Positions 35,709-45,939 of a stretch of 64,000 bases of DNA are shown here, piece by piece. Each line of letters starts with the position of its first letter. The stretch's first letter is position 1. Origin of the DNA: Lacihabitans sp. CS3-21 (GTDB lineage: Bacteria; Bacteroidota; Bacteroidia; Cytophagales; Spirosomataceae); contig NZ_RJUD01000002.1 of NCBI RefSeq assembly GCF_024343675.1, forward strand, positions 186,001-250,000, in the 5' to 3' direction. The position numbers and the translations under genes are program-made. The notes under the pieces are model-generated. The model did not search any database and had not been told where the DNA came from. It saw only the letters and a list, made by a program, of their open reading frames with translations.

Positions 35709-37220
35709 TTATTGCAATTTCTCAATCATCTCAAATTCTTCAGATAATTTGTGGGTTAGTCTTTGAAAAATTTCAAATAGCTTTTGGTAAGTTTCATTAT
35801 TTTCGGATACTGGCTCAAAGATATTTTTCATTGCTATACTTTTTGCAGCTTCTTCTAGATTCTTAAACACTCCGGCATCAATCATACCCAATAATGCCGC
35901 ACCTTTGTTTACGTTTTCGGCTTCATTTGACACTACTACTTTTTTGCCAAATACATCAGAGATAATACCAGCACAGATCGGTAGTGAAGCATACTTTCCA
36001 GTTAAATACAACTTATCTATTTTCCTGTATTTTTCTAAGATTTTGCCAATGCTGTATATTTCAAAAATGATGCCTTCTATCGTTGCTCGAAGAAAATGCT
36101 TGGGTTGATGTTTGATATTTATGCCAAAATAACAGCCGCGTGCATTAGAATTCCAGATGGGGGCTCTTTCTCCCAACAGATAGGGTAAAAACAAAAGTCC
36201 ATTAGATCCTGATTTTACCAACGTGGCCTCTTTGAACAAATCTTCCACGGCATCTTCAAAATCTAAAACAATCGGATGATTTCTAAAATTACTTGCAAAC
36301 CACTCCAAAACTACGCCTGCATTGTTCGTTGGGCCACCAGAAATGTACGTTTCTTGATCGAGGATATAATTAAAAAATCTATGTTCTTTGTCCTTGATAA
36401 CTTTTTTGCCTGCTACCCTTACTGCTCCGCTATGGCTAATCGAAATAGTCGCTTGACCTTCACCAAAAACGCCAGAACCTAAAGTCGCCAAGCACCCATC
36501 GGTACTTCCAAGAATGATTCTTGTATTTTTAGGTATCTCTAATGACCTTGCCAGTCCAGGTTTTAGTTTGAGATCAGTATTGAAAATAGAAGCATAGTCT
36601 GAGAATTGACTGGTTTTTAATCCTGAAATATCCATGGATTGTTGTTCCCATTTTTTTTCTTTGATATTAAAAAGGCCAGTGGCAGAGGCCATGCTGTAGT
36701 CTATAACGTGTTGATTAGTAAATTGATAGATAACATATTCTTTAATAGATATAAACTTGCTCGTTTTCTTAAATCGCTCTGGTTGGGTGTTTTTTATCCA
36801 GGCTATTTTGGCCAATGGTGACATGGCATGAATGGGTGTTCCAGTATTTTCATAAATACTGTCGGCGTTTATTAATTTCTTTATCATATCGGCCTCATTT
36901 TTAGCTCTATTGTCTGCCCAAATTATGGCGTTTCCCAAAGGATTTCCCTTGCTATCAACCGGCAAGACACTGTGCATTGAAGCACTGAAAACTATAGATA
37001 CAATTTTGTGGTTAAGAGGTAAGATTTGCTCTCGAATTAAGTCTTTGAGTACAAAAAGCACTGTAATAAACACTTGTTCGGGATCTTGCTCGCTGTGGTC
37101 GGGCTGCGGATAAAGTATCGAAAACGACCCTTTTCTGAACGCAACGAGTTTTCCTGCCAAGTCATAAGCTGCTATTTTTACAGCTGAAGTATTTATGTCT
37201 ATGGTTATGATGCAGTCCAT
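35709..37220 (-). CDS. FGGY-family carbohydrate kinase (gluconokinase-like)
   Basis: 503 aa, standard FGGY length. N-terminal ATPase half starts IITIDINTSAVKIAAYDLAG, has SASMHSVLPVDSKGNPLGNA and IIWADNRA typical of gluconokinase/xylulokinase-like enzymes. The C-terminal half has GSNGLLFLPYLLGERAPIW and LYLTGKYASLPICAGIISD. Predicted to phosphorylate a sugar acid such as gluconate or a related polyol/ketose. It is 11 nt from the AraC regulator and divergent from the SusCD/RraA/enolase cluster, so it probably handles the product of that locus. Which sugar is inferred only. Confidence 0.85.
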   Translation of the reverse strand: MDCIITIDINTSAVKIAAYDLAGKLVAFRKGSFSILYPQPDHSEQDPEQVFITVLFVLKDLIREQILPLNHKIVSIVFSASMHSVLPVDSKGNPLGNAIIWADNRAKNEADMIKKLINADSIYENTGTPIHAMSPLAKIAWIKNTQPERFKKTSKFISIKEYVIYQFTNQHVIDYSMASATGLFNIKEKKWEQQSMDISGLKTSQFSDYASIFNTDLKLKPGLARSLEIPKNTRIILGSTDGCLATLGSGVFGEGQATISISHSGAVRVAGKKVIKDKEHRFFNYILDQETYISGGPTNNAGVVLEWFASNFRNHPIVLDFEDAVEDLFKEATLVKSGSNGLLFLPYLLGERAPIWNSNARGCYFGINIKHQPKHFLRATIEGIIFEIYSIGKILEKYRKIDKLYLTGKYASLPICAGIISDVFGKKVVVSNEAENVNKGAALLGMIDAGVFKNLEEAAKSIAMKNIFEPVSENNETYQKLFEIFQRLTHKLSEEFEMIEKLQ

Positions 37221-37231
37221 TTCTTTCTTAA

Positions 37232-38107
37232 TTAATTATTTTTTCTAAAATGTCCAGGTGTATATCCAGTAAGTTTTTTAAAAGTAGTGGAAAAGTGTTG
37301 AGAGGAATAAAAACCCGTATCTAAAGCAATGTCTGTAAGACTTCTATCTGAGTTTTTTAACAATCTAATGGCCTCTGAAATTCTTAAATTGATGAGGTAG
37401 TTGAGCGGCGGAAAACCCGAAAATGTTTTTACTTTTTCGGTAAAAGTGGTTGTGCCCAGTCCTATAATAGCAGCCATTTCCTCCACTGTCCAAGGATGAG
37501 CTAAGTTTTCTCTGAGCATTTGATCGAGTCTATGAAACGTCTGAGGGAATATTCTCCCTTGGTTTTCATTTTTACTCATCTGACGTGCCACCCAAATCCA
37601 AATGTCATCTAATAGGTTATTTATTCTAGTTTTGTAGGCTATTTCATTTGCAAACATCTCGCTTTCAATCTTTAGAACTAACTCGCCAAAATGTTTAAAA
37701 TTTGGGATAATTGACAGGTCTTTTTGGAATAAAATTTGGCTTATTAAGCGTTGTTCAGAGTCGGTAATATTGCTCCAATCACCTAATTTTAACTCGGAGT
37801 TGTCTAGGAATTCTATGTCTAAACTTAATGAAACAAAAGTGCCAACTTCAAAAGATCCAGTCAAACTACCAAAGGATTGTCCAGGAAAAACAATTACCAA
37901 GTCGTTAGGAAAAACTGTAAATGTTTGGTTTTCAATGGTCCAATAATACTTGCCCTCTATCACAAACATAAACCTCATGCCGACGTTTTCTTTCATCAAA
38001 AAAGAATCAGCCTTCACCGACTGAATTTTCATTTTCGAAAACTCCATTATATGCGGCCAAGGAGAAATCTCTTGCGATTTGCCTTTTATAAGAGAAAATT
38101 GGTTCAT
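37232..38107 (-). CDS. AraC-family transcriptional regulator
   Basis: 291 aa from ATG 38107; a TTG at 38164 would add 19 residues. The N-terminal cupin-like sensor domain covers about 15-130 (MRFMFVIEGKYYWTIENQTF, LVIVFPGQSFGSL). The AraC helix-turn-helix is at the C-terminus (HPWTVEEMAAIIGLGTTTFT, DRSLTDIALDTGFYSSQHFS, TGYTPGHFRK). It is first in the minus-strand pair with the kinase, and faces the SusC gene across about 200 bp, so it is the likely local regulator of the sugar-acid locus. Confidence 0.9.
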   Translation of the reverse strand: MNQFSLIKGKSQEISPWPHIMEFSKMKIQSVKADSFLMKENVGMRFMFVIEGKYYWTIENQTFTVFPNDLVIVFPGQSFGSLTGSFEVGTFVSLSLDIEFLDNSELKLGDWSNITDSEQRLISQILFQKDLSIIPNFKHFGELVLKIESEMFANEIAYKTRINNLLDDIWIWVARQMSKNENQGRIFPQTFHRLDQMLRENLAHPWTVEEMAAIIGLGTTTFTEKVKTFSGFPPLNYLINLRISEAIRLLKNSDRSLTDIALDTGFYSSQHFSTTFKKLTGYTPGHFRKNN

Positions 38108-38305
38108 GTAAGGTACTTCAAAATTTTTAGCCAATCCATAAGCTAATGTGTAAAAATAGTGCAAAAAAAACCATTTATTATTATAATAATCACCGTTGAA
38201 GAGATTTGGAAGTTTATGAGGAAAGTTTGAAAGACATTTGCTATTAGTAAAAAAATAAAGACTTTTTTAACCTATCCTTTATTCAAATCAAATAACCTTT
38301 TTTTT

Positions 38306-41300
38306 ATGAAAAAAACATTACATTTTATTATGTTTTTGATGGTCGGGATATTACTATCCTCACTGTCAATGGCTCAGAAAATTTCTGGAAAAGTTTCTGG
38401 ATCCAAAGATGGTTCTATGCTTCCAGGGGTTTCTGTACAAGTGAAAGGCACCAATTCTGGAACTTCAACAAATGCCGATGGCGAGTATTCAGTGAATGCC
38501 GTATCGGGGTCGACATTGGTTTTTAGTTATATTGGCTTTACTACCAAAGAAGTCAAAGTGGGTAATCAAACTATAGTGGATGTTAGTATGGATGAGGATG
38601 TTTCAAACCTGGAAGAGGTGGTTGTGACAGCCTTAGGCATTAAAAAAGATGCTAAAAAACTAGGTTATGCTACTACTACAGTAAATGCTGCCGCGATAAC
38701 AGAAAACCGTTCACCAAACTTCATGAATACCCTTCAAGGTAAAATAGCCGGGGTGAATATTTCAGGATTAGGAACTGGTCCTGCAGGTACTTCTAAAATT
38801 CGAATTCGTGGTCAATCTTCTATTTCAGGTCAAAATAACCCCCTCATTGTGGTAAATGGTGTGCCTATTGACAATACCAACTTCGGGACTAACCCTGGTA
38901 ATGCAGCTGCAGATAATTCTATCGGCGTTCGAGGAGGCGGAAATACCTCTGATGGTGGTGATGGACTTTCGTCAATTAATCCCGATGACATTGAGAGCAT
39001 GACTGTATTAAAAGGAGCAACTGCTGCGGCTTTATATGGTTCAAGAGCCAAAGACGGTGTAATTATGATAACCACCAAAAGCCGAGGAACGGGTAAAGGA
39101 ATAGGAGTGACCTACAATATGAACTATACCAATGAAACTCCTTTGGATTTTACAGATTATCAATATGAATATGGCCAAGGTGAAAACGGCGTTCGACCAC
39201 AATCTCCGAATCCCACGTCTGGTCAATGGTCTTTTGGAGAAAAATTTGCTCCAGGTATGACCCAAGTGTTGTTTGATGGAGTAACGGTCCCTTATGAGCC
39301 GCAATATGATAGAATCCGTAACTTCTTTAGAAATGGCCAGAACCTTACCAATACAGTAAGTTTATCGGCGGGAGGTGACAAAGGTGGCATGAACCTTTCA
39401 TTCTCGAACATGGACAGTAAAGGAATCGTACCTAATAACAGTTTCAATAGAAAAACCATTAATTTGGGTTACAGTTATGATTTGTCTAAAAAATTGAGCT
39501 TTGCAGGAAATATCAATTATTCAAACGAATACAACAAAAACCCGCCAAATATTGCCAATCAAGACAACTCAATTCCTACATCAATTTACAACATGGCCAA
39601 CTCAATGCCTTTTGACTTGTTGGATCAAAAGAAATACAATGCAGCGGGTAATGAGTACATATATTCAAGATTTCAGAACAGAACAAACCCTTATTGGGTA
39701 TTAGCCGAGCAATTTCAAAATATCCGCAGAGATAGAGTATTTGGTAATATTTCTGCCAAGTATAACTTGTTACCTTGGTTGTTTTTGCAAGGTCGTGTAG
39801 GACAAGATTTCTGGTCTAGAGATCAAGACTTTAACAACTTTCCAACAGGACATGCTTCTTTGGCTGCAGCACCTGCAGGTTTTGTAAACGGTACATACAC
39901 CCAGGAATCTCGCAGATTTAGAGAAACAAACGTCGATGTTTTATTATCAGGAAATCGCACTTTTGGAGATTTTGGATTGGACTTTAATGTTGGGGGCAAC
40001 CAAATGTACCGTCGCTCAGATTTGAACTCAGTATTGGTGCAAGATTTCGTGGTTAGAGGTCTGTATACCGTAATGAACGGCAGAGTTAAAGATCCCATCT
40101 ATGGTTTGTCAGAAAGAGCCGTGAATTCAGTTTATGGATCGAGTGAATTTTCTTATAAAAACTTCTTGTATTTAAATGTTACAGCTAGAAATGACTGGTT
40201 TTCAACACTTTCTAAGTCCAATAGAAGTATTTTATATCCTTCAGTTTCTGGAAGTTTTGTATTTTCTCAGGCTTTCGAAAACATGCCTAATTGGCTTAAT
40301 TTTGGAAAACTAAGGGTGGCTTATGCAGAAGTGGGTAGCGACACAGACGTAGGTCCTTATGCCAATAACTTGTTTTATGGTATCAACGCCAACCTTTTTC
40401 CAAACCCAGCTGGACAAGCACAGCCTGTTGGTGGTTCACAGGGAACCACTGTTCCAAATGCCAACCTAAGACCAATGCGTACCACAGAGTCAGAGATAGG
40501 TTTGGAGTTGAAAACTTTGAACAACAGAGTTTCTTTGGATATGGCGGTTTATCGCAAAATAACGGATGACCAAATCGTTTCAGCCCAGATCTCTGATGCA
40601 TCCGGCTTTATTACTACATTGATTAACAGTGGAAGTAGCAGAAACAACGGTGTGGAGGCTTTATTGACTTTAGTTCCAGTAAAAACCAAAGATTTCCAGT
40701 GGGAAGTTAATCTAAACGGTTCTTATAATATCACCAAAGTATTGAGTTTGGCCACGGACAAGGAGGGAGAGAGAATTACCGTAGGAACACACGTTTTCAA
40801 TGGCGAGCTACGTCAGATAGTAGGTCAAGAAATGGGTCAAATCTACGGCTTTGGATTTAGAAGAGATGCTAAAGGCCAGATGGTATTAGGTGCCAACGGT
40901 ATTCCATTGCGTACTACGGACCTTATTTCGTTTGGCTCAGCCTTGCCAAAATGGGTAGGAGGTATCAATAACAGTTTCAATTACAAAGGCTTTAGTATAT
41001 CTGCTTTGATAGATTTCAAATTAGGAAATACGATGCTTTCTGGTACTAACTTCAATGCTGTTCGTCATGGATTGCACAAAATGACTCTGGAAGGTCGCTC
41101 TACCAATGGAATAACCGCAGTCGGTGTTAACATAAATGGCGAAACGAACACAGTTAAAGCCAACGTTCAAGATTATTGGTCAGTAGTAAGGTCTCAGGCT
41201 TTGATAGAGCCAGTAATTTTCAATGGTGGCTATTGGAAGTTGCGTCAGATAACAGCTGGATACGATATTTCTAAATTTATACCTAAAAATACACCGATTC

Positions 41301-41470
41301 AAGGTGCAAAAATCAGTTTCGTTGCCAACAATGTGTTGATGTTGAAAAAATGGGTGGACAATATCGATCCAGAATCATTCGGATATTCATCGGATAATTT
41401 GGTAGGTATGGAGTCAACAGGCTTGCCTACTACAAGAAGCTTAGGTTTCAATTTAAATGTGAAATTCTAA
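38306..41470 (+). CDS. SusC/RagA-type TonB-linked outer membrane receptor
   Basis: 1054 aa. Signal peptide to SLSMAQ. Carboxypeptidase-regulatory domain (KISGKVSGSKDGSMLPGVSV, GEYSVNAVSGSTLVFSYIGF), SusC signature (LEEVVVTALGIKKDAKKLGY), plug domain with SKIRIRGQSSISGQNNPLIV and GATAAALYGSRAKDGVI, then a large barrel to the C-terminal strand. It imports a ligand across the outer membrane with energy from TonB. Followed by its SusD partner 39 nt downstream. The neighbouring enzymes suggest a small sugar acid or oligosaccharide rather than a long glycan, as no glycoside hydrolase is present. Confidence 0.95.
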   Translation: MKKTLHFIMFLMVGILLSSLSMAQKISGKVSGSKDGSMLPGVSVQVKGTNSGTSTNADGEYSVNAVSGSTLVFSYIGFTTKEVKVGNQTIVDVSMDEDVSNLEEVVVTALGIKKDAKKLGYATTTVNAAAITENRSPNFMNTLQGKIAGVNISGLGTGPAGTSKIRIRGQSSISGQNNPLIVVNGVPIDNTNFGTNPGNAAADNSIGVRGGGNTSDGGDGLSSINPDDIESMTVLKGATAAALYGSRAKDGVIMITTKSRGTGKGIGVTYNMNYTNETPLDFTDYQYEYGQGENGVRPQSPNPTSGQWSFGEKFAPGMTQVLFDGVTVPYEPQYDRIRNFFRNGQNLTNTVSLSAGGDKGGMNLSFSNMDSKGIVPNNSFNRKTINLGYSYDLSKKLSFAGNINYSNEYNKNPPNIANQDNSIPTSIYNMANSMPFDLLDQKKYNAAGNEYIYSRFQNRTNPYWVLAEQFQNIRRDRVFGNISAKYNLLPWLFLQGRVGQDFWSRDQDFNNFPTGHASLAAAPAGFVNGTYTQESRRFRETNVDVLLSGNRTFGDFGLDFNVGGNQMYRRSDLNSVLVQDFVVRGLYTVMNGRVKDPIYGLSERAVNSVYGSSEFSYKNFLYLNVTARNDWFSTLSKSNRSILYPSVSGSFVFSQAFENMPNWLNFGKLRVAYAEVGSDTDVGPYANNLFYGINANLFPNPAGQAQPVGGSQGTTVPNANLRPMRTTESEIGLELKTLNNRVSLDMAVYRKITDDQIVSAQISDASGFITTLINSGSSRNNGVEALLTLVPVKTKDFQWEVNLNGSYNITKVLSLATDKEGERITVGTHVFNGELRQIVGQEMGQIYGFGFRRDAKGQMVLGANGIPLRTTDLISFGSALPKWVGGINNSFNYKGFSISALIDFKLGNTMLSGTNFNAVRHGLHKMTLEGRSTNGITAVGVNINGETNTVKANVQDYWSVVRSQALIEPVIFNGGYWKLRQITAGYDISKFIPKNTPIQGAKISFVANNVLMLKKWVDNIDPESFGYSSDNLVGMESTGLPTTRSLGFNLNVKF

Positions 41471-41509
41471 ACTTAAACCGATTAATTAAACTTAAAAATT
41501 GAAATTATT

Positions 41510-43039
41510 ATGAGAAATATATTTAAAAATAAGTGGGCATTAGTTTTCACCACATTGGCATTCAGCCTAGGCTCATGCGACAAAGGTTTTGATGAAATGA
41601 ACATCAATAAAACTGCTGCAACTGCCATTAATCCTGTATTTATCCTAAACAATGCAACTGTCAATTCGTCGTTTCCGGCGGGAACAGTATTTTATGAGGT
41701 GGGCATTGTTCAGCAAATGGTATCACCAAACTCAGGGGTATTGACGGGAGCAAACTTTAATCAAGATAGTCGGGATAATACCGTTGTAAACTGGCAAAGA
41801 TATTACAGAAACGTCGTTAGAAATACGCAGGATGTGCTCTTGATTACAAAAGATTTACCCGCAAGAAGCAACCTGTACAACATGGCCAGAATTCTTCAAT
41901 CTTACGCTTTCATGATTCTTACGGATTCTTACGGTGATATTCCTTATGCTGAGGCAGGAAAAGGTTATTCAGACCAAATCGTATTGCCAAAGTATGAGTC
42001 TCAACAGGCTGTATATGCAGGAATTATCAAAGAATTAACAGAAGCCTCAGCTGCCTTGGATGCTGCCAAAACCGTAGAAACAGCAGATGTTTTATATGGT
42101 GGCGATGTGGCCAAATGGAAGAAATTCGGAAATTCCCTTCTATTAAGAGCAGGAATGAGGTTGAGTAAAATTGATCCTACTCAAGCCGCACAAGTAGTAG
42201 CAAAAGCTGTAAGTGGAGGATTAATGGCTTCTAATGCTGACAATGCTTTCGTAAAGCATGACCCTAATTATACAAATGGAATTGGAAATACTTTAAATGC
42301 TACTGAGGCTGCCAACGTATATATTGGTGCTCCATTTGCCAATTATCTTAAAAGTACCAAAGATCCTAGGTTAAAATCCATAGCAGTAAGATATGTGGGA
42401 GCAAAATCAGGACCAGAGATGGTTGCTTCAAGAGCCAATACGGACCCTTCTGTACAAATTGGTATGCCTTTTGGCTATGACAACAGCACAATTTCAGGCC
42501 CTGTAAAAGACCTAAGTTTGGCAAGTTTTTATGACTTTTCACAAGTAGATAGAACCAGAATGGTAAAAGTAACTGCTCCGATGTTTTTGGTAACCTACTC
42601 TCAAACGCAGCTTTTATTAGCCGAAGCTGTACAAAGAGGCTGGACAACAGGTTCTGTGGAAACATTATATAAAAATGGTATCAAAGCCCACATGGAGCAA
42701 TTGGCAGCTTACGACGCCAATTCCGCGGTAGCTCCAGCTGATATCGATGCATATTTTGTTGCAAATACTTTTGATGCTGCCAAGGCTTTGGAACAAATCA
42801 ATACGCAATACTGGGTTTCTTCTTTCTTAAATGGTCCAGAAGCGTTTGCTAATTTCAGAAGAAGCGGTTTTCCAAAATTAACGCCTAACCCTTTTCCTGG
42901 AAAAGTCATCAAAGGAAACTTTATTAACAGGCTTACCTATCCAAATTCTGAAATATCGGTAAATAGTGTTAATGTAAAAGAAGCCATTACAAGACAAGGG
43001 CCGGATGATTTGGATACCAAAGTTTGGTGGGATAAATAA
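41510..43039 (+). CDS. SusD/RagB-type outer membrane lipoprotein
   Basis: 509 aa. Lipoprotein signal with LGSC at about 24-27, preceded by a hydrophobic stretch. SusD-like TPR core visible as LYNMARILQSYAFMILTDSYG, then DIPYAEAGKG and FLVTYSQTQLLLAEAVQRGW, with the C-terminal FANFRRSGFPKL. This is the SusD-like-2 group. It caps the SusC barrel and binds the ligand at the cell surface. Ends in a 13-bp hairpin before the RraA-like gene. Confidence 0.94.
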   Translation: MRNIFKNKWALVFTTLAFSLGSCDKGFDEMNINKTAATAINPVFILNNATVNSSFPAGTVFYEVGIVQQMVSPNSGVLTGANFNQDSRDNTVVNWQRYYRNVVRNTQDVLLITKDLPARSNLYNMARILQSYAFMILTDSYGDIPYAEAGKGYSDQIVLPKYESQQAVYAGIIKELTEASAALDAAKTVETADVLYGGDVAKWKKFGNSLLLRAGMRLSKIDPTQAAQVVAKAVSGGLMASNADNAFVKHDPNYTNGIGNTLNATEAANVYIGAPFANYLKSTKDPRLKSIAVRYVGAKSGPEMVASRANTDPSVQIGMPFGYDNSTISGPVKDLSLASFYDFSQVDRTRMVKVTAPMFLVTYSQTQLLLAEAVQRGWTTGSVETLYKNGIKAHMEQLAAYDANSAVAPADIDAYFVANTFDAAKALEQINTQYWVSSFLNGPEAFANFRRSGFPKLTPNPFPGKVIKGNFINRLTYPNSEISVNSVNVKEAITRQGPDDLDTKVWWDK

Positions 43040-43055
43040 TATTTTTTGAGAAAAT

Positions 43056-43100
43056 ACAGAATCTCTTTTGACCAATTGAAAGAGATTCTGTTTATATTTA
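43056..43100 (+). terminator. 13-bp hairpin after SusD gene
   Basis: ACAGAATCTCTTT (43056-43068) pairs perfectly with AAAGAGATTCTGT (43079-43091) around a 10-nt loop, followed by a T/A-rich tract. It may lower read-through from the SusCD genes into the enzyme genes, as often seen after SusD. Confidence 0.7.
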
Positions 43101-43173
43101 TATGTGTTTGCTCAGAGTTATTTTTATACCAAAATTACTCAATTCTTTATTCAACCCTTTATAAAAAAAAATC

Positions 43174-44103
43174 ATGAAAATCTCACTCAAAATAGCTTTT
43201 TTCGGCTTATTCTTTTGGTCGAGCCAAGCTTTTGCTCAAAATATCCAATGGACCAAAGATCAAATGCTCATTTTTACTTCTCAGTGGAAAGGTGATAGAT
43301 TTCCCGACGGTCGCCCAAAAGTTTCGGATGATTTGGTTAAACGTCTCGCCAATATTTCGATAGAGGAAGCTTGGGGAACCATGAAAAACGAAGGCTATAA
43401 TAATCAGTTTGAAGGAGGCTGGCAGATTATTCATCCAGACAAAGTCCTAGCAGGAAGGGTATTGACCACACAATATATGCCTTCTAGACCGGACTTAGAT
43501 AACCCTATCAAAGAAAAAGGCAAATCTGAAGGTAGATTAGGGTCACCAAACTCATGGCCGATAGATCTTTTGCAAACAGGAGATGTTTACGTGGCTGATG
43601 GATATGGGAAAATAATAGATGGAACTCTTATTGGCGATAATCTCGGAAATTCCATCTACGCCAAATCTAAAACAGGTGTTGTATTTGATGGTGCCATCAG
43701 AGACTTGGAGGGATTAGAAAATATTGACGGTTTTGTGGGATTCATCAGAGGTGCTGATCCTTCATACATCAAAGAAATGATCATGACCTGTATAAATTGT
43801 CCGATTAGAATTGGTCGTGTTTCTGTATTTCCTGGTGATTTAGTTTTGGGCAAAAGAGAAGGTGTTATTTTTATTCCAGCACATTTAGCCGAAAAAGTAA
43901 TTATCAATTCAGAGTTTATTGCTCTTAGAGATAAGTTTGGAATACAAAGACTTAAAGAGGGCAAATATACTCCTGGTCAAATAGACCAAGCTTGGTCTAA
44001 AGAAATAAAAGATGATTTCTTGAAATGGATCAATGACAATCCGAAATTTTTGCCCATGTCAAGAGCAGAACTGGATAAGTTCATGAAAGACAGAAATTGG
44101 TAA
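43174..44103 (+). CDS. Exported RraA-like protein (first copy)
   Basis: 309 aa with a signal peptide (to SSQAFAQ). The RraA/HMG-aldolase fold covers about 70-290: GDVYVADGYGKIIDG, GDNLGNSIYAKSKTGVVFDG, then GAIRD with Arg176/Asp177, the pair used for catalysis in the class II pyruvate aldolase/oxaloacetate decarboxylase members. The FPDGRPKVSDD segment near the start is shared with the second copy. Despite the family name, a role in RNase E control is unlikely in an exported protein. It probably cleaves a 2-keto-acid product. First of two RraA-enolase pairs. Confidence 0.83.
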   Translation: MKISLKIAFFGLFFWSSQAFAQNIQWTKDQMLIFTSQWKGDRFPDGRPKVSDDLVKRLANISIEEAWGTMKNEGYNNQFEGGWQIIHPDKVLAGRVLTTQYMPSRPDLDNPIKEKGKSEGRLGSPNSWPIDLLQTGDVYVADGYGKIIDGTLIGDNLGNSIYAKSKTGVVFDGAIRDLEGLENIDGFVGFIRGADPSYIKEMIMTCINCPIRIGRVSVFPGDLVLGKREGVIFIPAHLAEKVIINSEFIALRDKFGIQRLKEGKYTPGQIDQAWSKEIKDDFLKWINDNPKFLPMSRAELDKFMKDRNW

Positions 44104-44135
44104 TTAAATCTTTATCCAATTCCGTTGCGAATCTA

Positions 44136-44275
44136 AACACATAGGCACATAGAACACTTAGTTTACAAGTTCATTTTTTTTTAGTAATTTAAAAAAAAGA
44201 CGAAGCATAGCCTATAACTCTGTGGAACTCATACGACAGAGTAATTTATGAAAACTCTGAGTAACACTGTGTCTA
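44136..44275. repeat. Degenerate 'cacataggcacatag' intergenic repeat
   Basis: The gap between the first RraA-like and enolase-superfamily genes contains AACACATAGGCACATAGAAC at 44136-44155 and word-like degenerate copies of ACTCTGTGG, AACTCTGAGTAACACTGTGT at 44217-44275. Similar to other word-like intergenic repeats in this window. No gene seen. Confidence 0.45.
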
Positions 44276-44374
44276 AAAAATGGTTCTAATGGAAATAACT
44301 TATTGAACTGGTTTGAAAGAAAGTAGTTCAAGAGCAAAGTATAAACAAGATATTCAACCAAAATTATAAATAAC

Positions 44375-45874
44375 ATGAAAAAGAATTTTTTAGACAGATT
44401 TAAATTTAATGGCCAAATTCCAGAAGGTCCAAAAGAAATAGAAATCGAACAACCAATTCATCAAAATACTGAAAGTAAAGGAGACAATAGGAGGGATTTT
44501 ATTAGAAAATCTGCTCTTGGAGGACTTTCACTTGGATTGATGTTTGATGGAAATCCTGCCAAAGAAATAGAGTTTTTAACCCAAAAAGTAAATCGCTCTA
44601 GTAATCCTTCGGATTTAAAAATTACCGATGTAAGAATCGCTGTCATTACAAAAGCACCCATGACTTGCCCTATCATAAGAATCGATACCAACCAGGGGAT
44701 TTCTGGATATGGAGAGATACGGGACGGAGCAAGTGCCAAATACGGCTTGTTCTTGAAAAGTCGGTTATTAGGTAAAAATCCATGTACACCTGAAATGCTT
44801 TTCAAGGAAATTAAGCAATTTGGTAACCATGGTCGAGCAGCAGGAGGCGTTTGTGGGGTTGAAATGGCCTTGATGGATCTCGCAGGAAAAGCATATGGTG
44901 TGCCAGCCTATCAGATGCTGGGCGGTAAATATCGCGATCATATCCGTATTTATGGAGATACGCCTACCTTGCCAGATCCCGTCGCATTTGCCCAAAAAAT
45001 GAACGAAAGGAAAAAACTCGGACTTACATTTTTGAAAATGGATTTTGGGGTAGAAATGCTCAAAAGTCACCCTGGAACTGTGGTGGGCGGACTAAATACG
45101 GATTACACAAGACAGTGGGGTACTGCTGGACCACAAAAAGGAAATGCACGCGGTTATTCGCAAACCAAACACCCATTCACTGGCATTCAGCTTACGGATA
45201 AGGGCATAGAAATCATGGCCAATTTCGTGGATGAAACACGAAAAGTGGTTGGTTATGATATTCCCTTAGCAGCCGACCATTTTGGGCATTTTGGTGTAAA
45301 TACAGCCATAAGATTGGGCAAGGCTTTGGAAAAATTTCAATTAGCCTGGTTGGAAGACATGGTGCCGTGGTTCTACACCGACCAATGGAAACAAATTTCG
45401 GATGCCATTGAAACGCCAACACTAACTGGTGAGGATATTTATTTGAAAGAAGAATTTATAAAACTCATCGACAACAAAGCTGTTGATATGATTCAACCGG
45501 ATTTGGCGAGCTCGGGTGGCCTAATAGAAACCAAAAAAATTGGTGACTACGCCGAGGAGCGAGGCATTCCAATGGCCATGCACTTTGCGGGTACGCCAGT
45601 TTGTTTTATGGCAAATATCCATTGTGCAGCAGCCACAGAAAATTTTGTGGCTTTGGAACACCACAGTTTCGATGTGCCTTGGTGGGAAGATTTAGTGACT
45701 GGAATTGACAAGCCTATTTACAAAGATGGATTTGTGAAAGTGCCGGAAACGCCAGGATTGGGTATAGAAATGAACGAAAAAGTTGCCAAAGAGCATTTGG
45801 CCACTGGTGAACTTTATTTTGCACCCACTACTGAGTGGGATAAGGTGGATAGTTGGGATCGAACTTGGAGTTAA
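44375..45874 (+). CDS. Exported enolase-superfamily (MR/MLE) dehydratase-like protein (first copy)
   Basis: 499 aa. A Tat-like signal (RRDFIRKSALGGLSLGL) begins near residue 45 after a charged N-terminal extension. The mandelate racemase/muconate lactonizing fold follows from about 85. Metal ligands are Asp301 (AADHFGHFG), Glu327 (WLEDMV) and Glu353 (LTGEDI), spaced 26 and 26. LKMDFGVE near 225 holds a candidate base. The family includes sugar-acid dehydratases and racemases; a dehydratase giving a 2-keto-3-deoxy acid would match the adjacent RraA-like aldolase. The exact substrate is unknown. Its probable export is unusual for this family. Confidence 0.85.
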   Translation: MKKNFLDRFKFNGQIPEGPKEIEIEQPIHQNTESKGDNRRDFIRKSALGGLSLGLMFDGNPAKEIEFLTQKVNRSSNPSDLKITDVRIAVITKAPMTCPIIRIDTNQGISGYGEIRDGASAKYGLFLKSRLLGKNPCTPEMLFKEIKQFGNHGRAAGGVCGVEMALMDLAGKAYGVPAYQMLGGKYRDHIRIYGDTPTLPDPVAFAQKMNERKKLGLTFLKMDFGVEMLKSHPGTVVGGLNTDYTRQWGTAGPQKGNARGYSQTKHPFTGIQLTDKGIEIMANFVDETRKVVGYDIPLAADHFGHFGVNTAIRLGKALEKFQLAWLEDMVPWFYTDQWKQISDAIETPTLTGEDIYLKEEFIKLIDNKAVDMIQPDLASSGGLIETKKIGDYAEERGIPMAMHFAGTPVCFMANIHCAAATENFVALEHHSFDVPWWEDLVTGIDKPIYKDGFVKVPETPGLGIEMNEKVAKEHLATGELYFAPTTEWDKVDSWDRTWS

Positions 45875-45939
45875 TTTTTTGAAAAACGGCAAATTATCTG
45901 TAGTTTTCTGTTTAAATATTCTAATTTATACCTCCTTAA

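Noticed and set aside
43174-44103. Regulator of RNase E activity (RraA)
   Set aside because: The protein has a signal peptide and sits in a catabolic locus; an enzyme role is more likely.
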